64,000 nt of DNA from Bromus sterilis. Taxonomy: Eukaryota; Streptophyta; Magnoliopsida; Poales; Poaceae. Of this stretch, positions 44,301-55,400 are shown in pieces. Within the stretch, counting starts at the first letter, position 1, and the number at the start of each line of letters is the position of its first letter. A program made the position numbers and the translations under genes. The stretch spans positions 68,060,001 to 68,124,000 of the forward strand of contig OX465598.1 in assembly GCA_950022295.1 (NCBI GenBank), written 5' to 3'. A model generated the notes under the pieces. It was not told the DNA's origin, searched no databases, and saw only the letters and a program-made list of their open reading frames with translations.

Positions 44301-47300
44301 TGCTACGGGATTGCTCGGAATCTAGCTAGGATCGGCGTGTAAACGTGCGTCGTTTTTTGGGCGTGATGGAAGCAGGTGTGTACGACGTAGAGGGCACAGG
44401 GACGTGAGCTGAGTGGTGGATCCACGTGGGTCGGCGATGCAAGTGGAACATAACTGTACAACTTGAGTAAACGAGAAACAGTCACTATGGCCAGTCGTTT
44501 ACATCAATAACCGTTCTCCACAAGGCATGTATATATGTTTCCATGGCCCGATCGTCTTGCATGTTTGGTTTTGTCCAGTCATGAGCAGAGTTTATAATAA
44601 TTTACACAGAAAAAATGATAGCAAAGTATGCAAATGAAGTAGCTAATGTTTGTAGCAAAACCCTTACCTTCAAAAAAAAAAAAAAGCAAAACCCTTCTAA
44701 TAAAAAGAGCCTCCATTTGAACTAACCCGGCGGCCGCAAGCCAACAAAGCCGCCTACCATGCACCTGCAGCCGTGCAGCGCCACTTTCCGCTTACGTCGC
44801 CGTCGCCGTCGCCGGGCGCGGGTCCATCCGAACAACCCCGGGGTGTGTGATCTGGTTGTCACGGCTGGCCTGCCCAATCCGCCGGCGCCGCCGGGTCGGT
44901 AGGGGAATCTCAGTCCGCCCTGGCCGTCCCGTCGGTCGAGCGAGCAGTAACAACACGGGCCACTCACCCGAGCTGATCGATCCCCGGTTGACATCGATCG
45001 CACAAGATCTTGATTGCCCTCCTTGCCCTGTGTGCGCGATGATGCCACGATTGGACTAATCCTTCCTTCCTTGGCCACTATCTATATGCTAAAGCTAAAG
45101 CAAGCATCTGTCTACACCTGTTGCGCCTTTTCTTGCTCTTGGAATCAGTCGATCGATGGCGATGACAATAGCAGCTAGGAACAAGCAGGGGGGCTGGGTG
45201 GGTACGTAGGAGCGACGGGTGGACACGCATCCTTAATGCAAACTTCATTTTCTCACTCACGTTCACGTAGTATCAGGCATGTGTAGGGCTTATCTTGACC
45301 TCACTTGACTGAAGCAGATTAGTTAGTTAGTTAGTTAGTTGTAGTTCTTCACTCGCACAAGCTAGGATTAGTATATTTGACAGGCTTGGTGACGGTCGGT
45401 GCGCCCCAGCGCGGCCCGGCCGGGCAACGACAAGGTTATCGTTGCGGCCGGCGCAAGTCGGCGGGCCAGCCAACCACGTCGGCCGCTGGGTGGGGCAGAC
45501 TGACGCGCACGTAGCTGATCATCGGACACCAGTGCTGGCCTCCCTCGTATCGGTGTCAGTCACGTATATATCGGTGGCCCAGAAGAGCCGGTGCGGGGGA
45601 CCCGAGCTCGTCCGGTGATGGGGGTACCTGGACGCCGGTCGTGGTTTGGCCGGAGGATCGGATCGGATTGGGACCAGAACGGTGGTTCCGACGGGAAGAG
45701 AGCGACCGTACACGTGTCCATCCTCGTCCCCGGAACTCTGGAGTAGTTTCTGCTTGTTGGCATACCATGATTCATTCATGCCCTTACCCCATGAACGAAA
45801 GGAGCATGTGGCCACCGTCAAATTACACCTCCTGTTGCCACTTGTCTGCGCTGTGATGGCCTAATCATGACCAATTTGACCATACCGTACTCAAAAGAAA
45901 ATCAAGTGTAGGCGAGATAGTCAAGCAGATCGCATGTATGTTCAAAGCAACAAGTACTGGGGTACGTACGCCTAGTTGCACCTGTACTGCTGTGCATCAC
46001 ACACTGGCCGCTTGCTTTCTGACCTCTCAAGATCCACCAGCGATCACATGCCCACTGTTTGACCATACAAAGTCAGCCTCACAAATCTCTTCGTGGCCAA
46101 GCATTGCCTTGCCGTCCTTCAGTACTTGGGCACCGTTTAGCCTTGCATTTTTATATAGTCAACGTTGACTGAAACAAACCAAATATTTCGGACAATAACT
46201 CAACGCATCACCAGTCAAAGAGCTCTATCTGCAGGGCAGTGGGTCGGTGTCCTCTCCCCCGCTTTGGAACCGAGCTCACGGGCCATGGCGACACGAGAGA
46301 GCGCCTAGCGTGCGGGCCAAAGCGACCTAGCGCACGGGCAGCCGGCACAAGTAGCCCGGCGTCCACTTGCCTCGTCCTGCAACTTTATCGCTTTCGATTG
46401 CTTTGATGCAAGTTTTTGCCAAATCTTTCCACATGATAACCTCATCTGTTAACTGCAACTGGCACTCCATCTAATCATGTCGCACCAATGCAATTATGCA
46501 AAGTTTTTTCTTTTGAATGGAATGCAACTAAACGGAATGCAACCAGTGCCTCTTATGTATTCCCTTCGTTTCACATTAACTGTCGCTAAAATAAATGTAT
46601 ATCTAACGTACAATATGTATGGACAAACGTATTAATTTTACATTTCTAATTTGCCTGCATTTCAAGTGTAGTGTGTGATGTACAACATGCAAAACTAACG
46701 TTTAAGCTAACGTTTGAATGTTGCGATGGCGCGCAGGGTTTGGTGATCCTGACGATCCAGGCGAGGTCACCGTCGCTGATGCCGCCGGAGTGCAGCAAGG
46801 CTGCCGGCGCGGCACTGTGCGAGCCGGTGTCGGGGAGCAAGAAGGCAATGCTGTTCGTGGGGTTGTACCTCACGGCGCTGGGCATCGGCGGCATCAAGGG
46901 CTCCCTTCCCTCCCACGGCGCGGAGCAGTTCGACGAGCACACGCCGCGTGGACGCAAGGGCCGCTCCACCTTCTTCAACTACTTTGTCTTCTGCCTCTCC
47001 TGCGGCGCGCTCATCGCCGTCACCTTCGCCGTGTGGGTCGAGGACAACAAGGGCTGGCAGTGGGGCTTCGCCATCTCCACCATTGCCATCCTGCTCTCCA
47101 TCCCGGTCTTCGCCGCCGGCTCCAAGTTCTACCGCAGCAAGGTGCCCACGGGCAGCCCGCTCGTCACCATCGGCAAGGTCCTGCTCGCTGCCGCGCTCGC
47201 GCGCCGTGGGGGCACGCTGAGCGCCAGCAACGGCGCCGTCATCGACCGAGCGCCCAGCCCGACGGGGAGCACCGACATGAAGGAGTACTGCAAGCCCGGG

Positions 47301-48161
47301 GAGGCGTGCGCCGCCGACGAGGTCACGGAGCCGTCCAAGGAGCTGAGGGTTTTGAACCGAGCGGTGCAGTGCCAGCCGCGGCACGGCGCCCTGGCGTGCA
47401 CGGTGCAGGAGGTGGAGGATGTCAAGATCGTGCTCATGGTGCTCCCTATCTTCCTATCCACCATCATGCTCAACTGCTGCCTGGCCCAGCTCTCGACATT
47501 CTCCGTGGAGCAGGCGGCGACGATGAACACCCACGTCGGGAAACTAAAGGTGCCGCCGGCGTCCCTGCCGGTGTTCCCCGTCACGTTCATCATACTCCTG
47601 GCGCCCATCTACGACCACATCATCGTCCCGTTCGCGCGGCGAGTGACCGGGACGGAGATGGGCATCACCCACCTCCAGCGCATCGGCACGGGGTTGGTCC
47701 TCTCCATCGTGGCCATGGCGGTGGCCGCCGTCGTGGAGGTGAAGCGCAAGAACGTCGCTAGGGACGCCGGCATGATGGACTCCGCAGCGGCGCTGCCCAT
47801 CACCTTCTTCTGGATCGCGTTCCAGTACCTGTTCCTGGGGTCGGCAGACCTGTTCACGCTGGCGGGCCTGCTGGAGTTCTTCTTCAGCGAGGCACCGCCG
47901 AGGATGCGGTCGCTGGCGACGTCGCTGTCGTGGGCGTCGCTGGCGCTGGGGTACTACCTGAGCTCCGTGCTGGTGACGGTGGTGAACAGCGCGACGGGGC
48001 GCGGCGGGCGCCGGCCGTGGCTGGAGGGGGCGAGCCTGAACCACTACCACCTGGAGCGGTTCTACTGGCTCATGTGCGTGCTCAGCGCGCTCAACTACGT
48101 CTTCTTCCTGGTCCTGGCGATCCGGTACAAGTACAGAAACGCTGGGGTGATCAAGGGGTGA
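41344..48161 (+). CDS. NPF4: NRT1/PTR-family transporter, NPF4 clade (four exons)
   Basis: Join 41344-41379, 41470-41566, 42751-42968, 46737-48161: 1776 nt, 591 residues, all introns GT-AG with phases that fit. It predicts a 12-helix major-facilitator membrane protein. Exon 2 has the family start RWEGYVDWRSRPAVKGRHGG; exon 3 has helix 1 with EVLENLAFLANASN and the PTR signature region GGFLSDAV; exon 4 has GLYLTALGIGGIKGSLPSHG, FFNYFVFC, a long central loop (about residues 215-300), LNCCLAQLSTFSVEQAATMN and a basic C-terminus. It resembles AtNPF4.6 (NRT1.2/AIT1), which imports abscisic acid and low-affinity nitrate at the plasma membrane; the substrate here is inferred from the clade. No stop or frameshift is seen. 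Confidence 0.93.
41470..41566 (+). CDS. NPF4: NPF4 exon 2
   Basis: Acceptor TTTCTGCAG, donor GTAAGT. 97 nt, ending one base into a Val codon completed by exon 3. Encodes the cytosolic start and the beginning of helix 1. Confidence 0.92.
41567..42750 (+). other. NPF4 intron 2 (1184 bp)
   Basis: GT-AG. CT-rich and GC-rich in the first half. Open frames such as 41902-42372 (plus) and 42095-42568 (minus) are compositional and carry no domain. No transposon is recognised. Confidence 0.75.
42751..42968 (+). CDS. NPF4: NPF4 exon 3
   Basis: Acceptor GTATGCAG, donor GTACGT. 218 nt, codon-complete at its end. Encodes helices 1-3, including the ExxE pair in EVLE, here followed by Asn rather than the Lys/Arg of the canonical ExxE[K/R] motif, and the GGFLSDAVCTTYAVYLISAF segment. 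Confidence 0.94.
44654..44696 (+). mobile_element. tiny poly(A) retro-insertion with 12-bp target duplication
   Basis: AGCAAAACCCTT at 44654-44665 and again at 44685-44696, exact, enclosing ACCTTC plus 13 A. This is the shape of a severely 5'-truncated LINE or SINE insertion. Confidence 0.65.
45319..45341 (+). repeat. TTAG microsatellite
   Basis: Five to six perfect TTAG units in intron 3. Confidence 0.9.
46737..48161 (+). CDS. NPF4: NPF4 exon 4 and stop codon
   Basis: Begins with GGT TTG GTG ATC in frame with exon 3 and ends TGA at 48159-48161. 474 residues covering helices 4-12 and the central cytosolic loop. Strong G/C preference at third positions, as usual for grass genes. The open frame extends upstream to 46671 but that part is intron. 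Large frames on other strands (46718-47761, 46767-47384, 47544-48050) are shadows of the GC bias. Confidence 0.95.
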   Translation, partial: GLVILTIQARSPSLMPPECSKAAGAALCEPVSGSKKAMLFVGLYLTALGIGGIKGSLPSHGAEQFDEHTPRGRKGRSTFFNYFVFCLSCGALIAVTFAVWVEDNKGWQWGFAISTIAILLSIPVFAAGSKFYRSKVPTGSPLVTIGKVLLAAALARRGGTLSASNGAVIDRAPSPTGSTDMKEYCKPGEACAADEVTEPSKELRVLNRAVQCQPRHGALACTVQEVEDVKIVLMVLPIFLSTIMLNCCLAQLSTFSVEQAATMNTHVGKLKVPPASLPVFPVTFIILLAPIYDHIIVPFARRVTGTEMGITHLQRIGTGLVLSIVAMAVAAVVEVKRKNVARDAGMMDSAAALPITFFWIAFQYLFLGSADLFTLAGLLEFFFSEAPPRMRSLATSLSWASLALGYYLSSVLVTVVNSATGRGGRRPWLEGASLNHYHLERFYWLMCVLSALNYVFFLVLAIRYKYRNAGVIKG

Positions 48162-48554
48162 TATGACTGAGATGCAGTCTGTAATGTAGGGTGTCGGTGA
48201 AGGTGCTCAATTATTATCTCTGGCGACGTAAATTCATGGAGGTTTCGAGATGGTGTTGCCGTGCTGCTGGGTCCGTGGTTTTCAGGTTGTTGTCCATTGT
48301 TGTGGATTTCATTGGTTGGTTAGCTGAAGAAGAAACTCAAGAGGAGTTTGCGTGGCAGGCGAATGAATGTATGGACATAGGTATCGGCTGATTAAAGATG
48401 AACAAGACAATCACCATCTGCATATAGAGATAACTTATTAAATTTCCACATATATGGAAATTATTTTCCTGTTTTTGTAGTGCTCGCTAGTTCTACTCTT
48501 AATTGGCGTCCTACCATGCAAGCTTACTTCATCCCATTCTAGTTGGATATGCAA
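48162..48554 (+). other. probable 3' UTR and downstream flank of NPF4
   Basis: AT-richer sequence after the stop. ATTAAAG at about 48391 could serve as a poly(A) signal; no canonical AATAAA is obvious. A short frame at 48191-48391 has no support. Confidence 0.45.
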
Positions 48555-48765
48555 GATATACTTTTTTGAAACAGAGATTGATTAAGTGAGATTGGGGTTT
48601 AATGAAGTCATCACATACGCCTCACTATTGATGAAAATGTTTACTTCTAGTGAAATATTATTCGATTTGTATGAAATATCAAAGCATTAAATATGATATC
48701 TGATCCCTCATGCGTTGAGGATACTATCATAGTTCTACTAACCATTCAACAACAAATTGATTCTC
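48555..48765 (-). mobile_element. degraded SINE relic
   Basis: Shares GAAGTCATCAC and later landmarks with 39867-40169 and keeps the T-run on the plus strand. It is diverged, and no target duplication was found. Confidence 0.45.
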
Positions 48766-50342
48766 GAACGCACGACATCCTCATCGATGCAACTAGGAAC
48801 AGGATCAATCCGAACTGCAATTCTTGACTAGTTTACGCCGTGTTTGACATTTTTTTAGCATTTCAAGCATACTGTAGTTTTTTGTGGAAAATGTTGTTTT
48901 ATGTTTTTTTATGTGTTTGACATCAACAAATAACATGTTTTTTATAATATAATCCTCAATACATTGATTTTCATGAATGGTAGTATCTTTAACCTGAGAA
49001 AACCATGGTCTTTAAAAACTGAAATATTCATTATCTAGCAATTTAAATAGTTGGAATAATTTTTTTGTACGGACCATGGTCTTCAGAAGGACACACATGA
49101 AAGTAATGAAGTTGTCTTCACCAAGTTTCGTTGAGTTACTGTTCATTGCTTTGATTTTTTTGTACGGTGGAATCTATCCTAATGTGTTTTTCTTACTTGA
49201 ACAAACAACATACTTATGATTAAATCCTCTATGCAAACATCCTCAAGCATAAGAGAGTAATTAAGATATCATATAACCATAGCAATAAATATTGGGTTCC
49301 AACAACCCTCATGAAATAGTTCATAAACTTAGGGTATGATATATATGTCACTCCAACCACTCAACCATGAACAAACTAATCACACAATGGCCTTCTCTCT
49401 AGGCCCATATAGGTGAAGTGAGGTGCAGTCGTCATTCATAAATCACCACTAGGGAATTGCACAACAAACATAATTTTAAACATTGAACTAGATTCAGCTT
49501 CACAAGATTTGTAGGAACAAGATCAATCTCATCTCCTAAAAAACACAACGAACTACTCACAATACATCATATAGATCATAATCACTTAAGGTCAATAGTT
49601 GATCAACAATATGAACTTGTGAATCTTTCTCCAATAATACTTATAAACATCAATTGTAAGCCGTAATCACTAATCAACACCAGAATCAGTATACAACATA
49701 AGATCTGAAGTAATTGATCATATATTAGAAAGTTGAGGTGAATGGGTGATGAAGAAAGGATGTGTTGATGATGAATTGGTTGGATAAGTAATCTCGATGA
49801 TGAGTGGTGTTGGTGATGAAGTTGGCTTTGATTTCCACCTCTCGAAGGGAGAAAACTCCATCATAATTAGCCTGCTAGAGGGAAAAAGGTGGCCTGTTGA
49901 AGTTTCACCTCACTATACGGTGGCGAAAAAATCAATAAAAATCCCCTGGTGTTCTTCGGTCTGGTGGGAGATATAGGAAAATGGGCGTCAAAGGAGGGCA
50001 ACTAGGGCTAGGGCGCTCCCCCTAGCCGCCGGACAAAGGGGGGGGGGTGCCTCATGGGCACGTGGGACCCTTGTGGGTCCCCTTTGGACCATATTATGAT
50101 AGCTAGCCTCTTCAGTCCCAAAAATATTTTCTGAATTTTCTGAGATCTGAAATATTAAGAGCAAAATATAGTAAGAAATACGGATGCAAAATGGATGTAC
50201 CACTCCCCCCAGGGGTTTTCGATCCGATCTGACATCGAGATAAAAAAATCGATTTAGAAGCTGTTGAATCTAATTTGACATGAGTCCAAGAGAATTTTAC
50301 CAGGTTTTCGCTAGCTTGATCTAATATCTCTTCTTAGGGAAG
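48766..50342. other. AT-rich intergenic region, possibly an old LTR at its right end
   Basis: 48766-49480 shows nothing recognisable. 49480-50342 has LTR-like composition (a G-run at 50038-50047, then GTGCCTCATGGGCACGTGGG), but no borders or partner copy are seen. No gene. Confidence 0.4.
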
Positions 50343-50988
50343 TGATACGTCCGAAACGTATCTATAATTTCTGCTTGCTCCATGCATGATTTGTGTGACT
50401 TTGCCATATTTTGCTTGAACTTTCATACACTTTTTATCATATTTGGACTAACCTATTAACTCAGTGCACCCAGTTGCCAGTTCTTGTTTTCTGCTGTTTT
50501 TGTATTTCAGGTTTTCCGGCCAACTAAAGGGCCAAATAAATCCCGGAAAAATTATATAAAAAATCAGCGACCTGGAAGCTTCCCGAAGAACCAAAGTGGG
50601 AAGGAGGTGGACCCACCAGGCCCCCAGGAGGGTCCCTGGCGCGGCCCCACCCTAGGCCGCGCCAGGAGGCCTCCTGGCTGCCCTGTGGCCCCTCTCGGTG
50701 CCCCTTTGGCCTATATTTAGCCCCCGTGACGGAAACCCCTAATATCGATCTGCTATTCCCGTTCTCCTCTCTGTTCCGCCGCGGCCGCCATTTCAAGATC
50801 GGGGCTTCCAGGAGAAGCTGCCCCGGCACCCTGCCGGAAGGAGGAATCCCCTCCGGGAGATCATCCATCACCATGGACGCCTCCCGGATGTCTTGTGAGT
50901 AGTCCCCCTTGGACCATGGGTCCATGACCAGTAGCTATGTGATGTTCTCCTCCCCTCTTTGTGCTTCCACTTTCGAGACCTCGTGAGC
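50343..50988 (+). repeat. truncated LTR of the TGATACG family
   Basis: Starts TGATACGTCCGAAACGTATC, related to the LTRs at 1-778 and 5821-7462 but on the plus strand. TATA-like CTATATTTAG lies near 50711. It stops at 50988 after CCTCGTGAGC, where a second copy begins. Confidence 0.8.
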
Positions 50989-52281
50989 TGATATGTCCCA
51001 ACCGTATCTATAATTTCTTCTTGCTCCATGCATGTTTTGTGTGACGTTGCCATGTTTTGCTTGAACCTTCATACACTTTTGAGCATATTTGGACTAATCT
51101 ATTAACCCAGTGCACCCAGCTGCAAGTTGCTGTTTTCTGCTGTTTTTGTATTTCAGGTTTTCCGGCCATTAAAAATGCTCCAAAAAATCCGGAAAAATCA
51201 GATAAAAAATCAGCGACCCGGAAGCTTTTGGAATCACCAAGGCAGCGGAGGGGGCCACCACAGGGACTCCATAAGGGTCCCTGGCGCGACCCCAACCTAG
51301 GCCGCGCCAGGGAGCCTCCTGGCTGCCCTATGGGTCCCCTCGACACCCCCTCCGCCTATATTTAGCCCTCGGGGTGGAAACCCCTAATTACGATCTCTTT
51401 TCCGCGAACTCGCCTCTGTACCGCCGCCGCCGCCGTTTCTAGATCGGGGCTGCCTAGAGAAGCTGCCCCGGCACCCTGCCGGGAGGAGGAACCCCCTCCG
51501 GGAGACCATCCATAGCCATGGACACCTCCCGGATGTACCGTGAGTAGTCCCCCTTGGACCATGGGTCCGTGACCAGTAGCTATGTGATGTACTTCTCTCC
51601 TCTTTGTGCTTCCACTTTCGAGACCTCGTGAGCTTCCTCACATGATCGAGGCACTATTGTAATTTCTGCTGTTGCTATGCTGAATTTTCTGGGATCTGAT
51701 GGATTATGAGACTATGTTCAGATTGTGATGAGTAATATATTTGGTTCTTCTCTTTTATATTTTGTTCTTGAGTAAATTCTTGCATGTTCTCCTTTGCAGT
51801 ATTTTACTTTGGCCAAGTAGTTTGTTGCAACTCCAAGAGGGAGCGTTATGCTTGATTGTGGGTTCAGCCCCTTGATGTCTAGCTTGAGTGACAGAAACAT
51901 GAGACTAGGGGATGTGCTTTTGCCACCAAGGATAAAACAACGGTGCTTGTATCCGCGGGTGCAAGGATTGTTTACTTTACGCAAAGTTCTTTAATGCAGT
52001 TGTCACTGCCCATTGCTTTTGAGCCCTTCCTTTCTTTGCAGCATATTTAGCATTGCGGTGCCTTCATAATTCTGTCAATTGCCCAGCTGTGATTTGTTTA
52101 TGTCGCTAGCACTTTTATCGTCTTTTGGGAGAGAGACATCACTAGTGAAAATCACGGGACCCCGGTCCATCTTCACATCACTATTTACATCCTTAGTTTA
52201 CTTTCAGTGTTTACTTTCAGTTGCCACTATTATTATCTCTTGCGTTGATCCTTTGTAAACAACAAGGCCTGAGGAATTGAC
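50989..52281 (+). repeat. second LTR of the TGATACG family, 3'-truncated
   Basis: Begins TGATATGTCCCAACCGTATC; repeats the previous 646 bp with modest divergence and continues to AACAAGGCCTGAGG (compare the GACCGGAGAG region of 5821-7462). Cut at 52281. Confidence 0.8.
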
Positions 52282-52492
52282 TGTTGGGGAACGGGGAAGA
52301 AAACAATAATTTTTCATGAGCTACGCGTCCCGAACCCAAGACCTATGCTATGGCGATGCAAGTAACGGAGGGAATTAGTCACATACCAGTATGTAGTCCG
52401 TTAAGCGGGAAACGTTCCCGCGTGAACGTGGTTGATGTAGTCGTACCGACAATCCCCGATGCCGCGCAGATCCACGATGACTCCTGAGGCCA
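52282..52492. repeat. LTR fragment starting TGTTGGGGAACG
   Basis: 211 bp beginning TGTTGGGGAACGGGG, a start I recall from a common Triticeae LTR. It is cut by the next element at 52493. Confidence 0.45.
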
Positions 52493-55400
52493 TGTGACGC
52501 CCCCAAAATCAGACCGTGTACAGTAATCATACACGCAAGGTACACGATCGAGATCAGGGACTCACGGTGAGATATCACAACACAACTCTACAAATAAAAA
52601 TAATACAAGCTGTTTAATACAAGCCAGGGGCCACGAGGGCTCGAATACAACAGCTCGAGAGCACAAAGTCAGCGGAAGCAATAGTATCTGAGTACAGACA
52701 CAAGAATACAAGGTTGCCTTAAGAAGGCTAGCACAAAAACAACAACGATCGAAAAGACGAGGCCTCCTGCCTGGGAACCTCCAAACTACTCCTGGTCAAA
52801 GGGGAACTCGACGTCGTAGAAGGCATCGGGGATCTTCATGTTGCGGTGGTCGGCATCGGGGATCTCCTACTCCTGGACTCCAACGTCGACTGCAGCGGCC
52901 GATCAGGCAAAACAGTAAAGGAAATAAAGCAGGTGAGTATCTAGTATACCCGCGAGTCTTACGTCCGCTACTAAGCATTATGCATTGTATCAACGGAAAG
53001 AAGAGGTTGTATATAGTGGACTGAAAGACAGAAATCCAGAGCAAGGGTAAGAAGCTAGGCCTATCGAAGACTAGCATCTTCCGACGATGTCTTGCAGCAT
53101 GAGGTAAGAATCAACCAACAGTTTATATAAAGCATAAAGTAACAATGCAGCAGAAGTTGCTGCAGCATTGTATAATAATAAGTTGTAATAATTAGCAATT
53201 CCTCCGAGTTCACCTCCTCGACATCCCCGCGAGGAAGAGAACCCGGAACCATACAGTTTAATAATAATAGTTTCTAGTGGTAAGATCCAGCTTCATCATA
53301 AAGCGTCCTGTTACCGTGGACACGGCTATTCGAATAGATTAATCTTCCATGCAGGGGTGCACTTGTGTTACGCTACACGCACGGATCTCCAGGGTGGCGG
53401 GAACCTTGTTAGGGAACGCTCCACCGAGGCTATCCGACACTTCATAGCCCATCTTTCAATCTCAACAGAGAGGCCATCCGCCGGTCTAAATCCTAAGTAC
53501 GCCGAGCCTTGGACCCCAACCCGAACGTACTCCTGCACGGTGCGTGGCTGGCCGGTGAAGTTAAAGCAAATCCAAATAAGACACCACCGCGCGAGAAAAT
53601 AAGACAACACCACTTCCCGGCAATCAGCCCGCGGAACTGCTAACGTCTGAAGAGTCCTCGGACGACACTACGAAGCAGAGGAGCCCATAACTCGTAATTC
53701 CCACGGGTAGGTAGTGCGTACATGGCATATAGCCAACTCAAGACATTCACTGAACCATTTAACATTTTAATTAACTTGCGTGACAACCGTTATCGTTGCC
53801 TCGACTTAACCGACCCGCGGACAACGACAGCAGCCAGGACCACCCGTACATCGGTGCCTGCCCCGTTGTCCCACCAAGTCACTGCGGTTACCAACAAGGT
53901 GAACCGTCTCCTTACCTTGTCTCGCGTGTGCTCCTGTAGGAGCTCGACTTTCGTGGTTTGGTAACTCTCGCGGCCAACGATCAGGGGCCAAGCACACCGG
54001 TACACTGGTCGTACCCTCCCTGTCGTCCCGTCGCAATACCACTCGCAGGCACCGTTGGGTCGCCCGACTTCTTACCTTTAAGGACACCAGTTGGTTCGAG
54101 TACCTACCATTAAGTGAAACCAGGAGGAATCACGCTCGATGGTACACTTGAGATGGATCGACCGAGACATCAGCGGAATGAACTAAAGAGGTAAACCTCA
54201 TATCATCCCGGTGATGCTACGCTACTGAGCCGACGAGAGTGAAATATGAGTCCATTCCACTCGTAAGCCAAACTCGAAGCGACTCGGCAGAATCTCGCCG
54301 TTGTAGGTTCCCTAGGGTGTCTGCATTGATCCGTACCTGTTGTAGTTGTATATATTTTGTATCCGCGTCACTCCCCTGAGTGGTCACGGCCCGCTATCTA
54401 ATCCTAGCTAACAATGCGCAGGGCTCACTGCTGAATATAATGCATAAATATCATAGGCAGCATAGGATAAAGGAAGGTACATCAAGGGGCGACAAAAGCA
54501 GGCTATGCAATTGAATAGGATTGTAATCGTAGCAGCAGCAGTAACCATGCCTAGTGCAAGAAATGTACGGAAAGATAGGCGATATCTGGGGAAGAGAATG
54601 GCTCTGCTTGCCTGGTAGCTCGACAGTAGGGGTAGGGTCGTCGACGAAGTAGTCGTACTCAGCATCGGTGCAGTCGACGGCAGCAGCGGGGTCTACCGGA
54701 GATTAATGGGGGGAAGAAACAATAAATACACAACAATAATAGCAATACAAATGCAAGACATAACAGATGAATTGTAAACGGGGTTCTAACGCAGTACAAT
54801 GCACGTTGCTCGGAGCGGGAATTCATCCGGGGATGAACAGCCAGCTCCGGGTGATTATCGGACAAGGTGTCCAGAGGGGGGGGGGAGATATCATGCCGGA
54901 GGTGTCGTGGACATCCGACACACGTGTGGGTGGTGTATCCGGGTTAGTTGATCTATTCCGAACAACTTTTGTGTTCGAAATAAATACATCCGGGCAACGT
55001 ATATCGGTACTGGGAATTATCGACAGACGGCCCGAAGGGGGAATGTCGATGTTCGGTAAGTTAGAGGGGGGTGGTTGGTATACGGATGGCGTATCCGTAT
55101 TCGTCATATTTTTCTGATCAATTTTCATGTATAAAGTTTTTGAATCTGACTTACGGTTTAAAAGATATTAAATTTTAAAGATTTATATCATTTTAAATCA
55201 ATTTCTGGATTTTCTTTAATTAAATAAATAAGCATTATCCAAAACAGTGTTGTTGACTGGTCAAACCTGACCAGTGGGTCCCACTGGTCAGCCACACATG
55301 TTATATAAATCATTTTTATTAAACCTAAATAATAGTGGGGTCCGACATATAAGTGATTCAGGAGATTAAGTTAATTAACAGACTTAACTAATCATTAAGT

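Larger units (their letters stand above)
42969..46736 (+). other. NPF4 intron 3 (3768 bp)
   Basis: Starts GTACGT, ends GCGCAG. It contains a diverged direct repeat around GTGGTAGAT (about 43167 and 43254), a poly(A) insertion with a 12-bp duplication (44654-44696), a TTAG microsatellite (45319-45341), a GC-rich stretch (44730-44960) and, near the 3' end (46558-46640), a possible half of a Stowaway-like element (CCCTTCGTTTCACATTAACT). No second gene is supported on either strand. Confidence 0.8.

Noticed and set aside
46558..46640. Stowaway-type MITE near the end of intron 3
   Set aside because: One end resembles the usual CTCCCTCCGT-type start but no matching inverted end or TA duplication was found; mentioned in the intron entry only.
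46718..48050. Long open frames in other phases and on the minus strand over NPF4 exon 4
   Set aside because: Shadows of the GC-rich third positions of the real exon; they read as Arg/His/Gly-rich strings.
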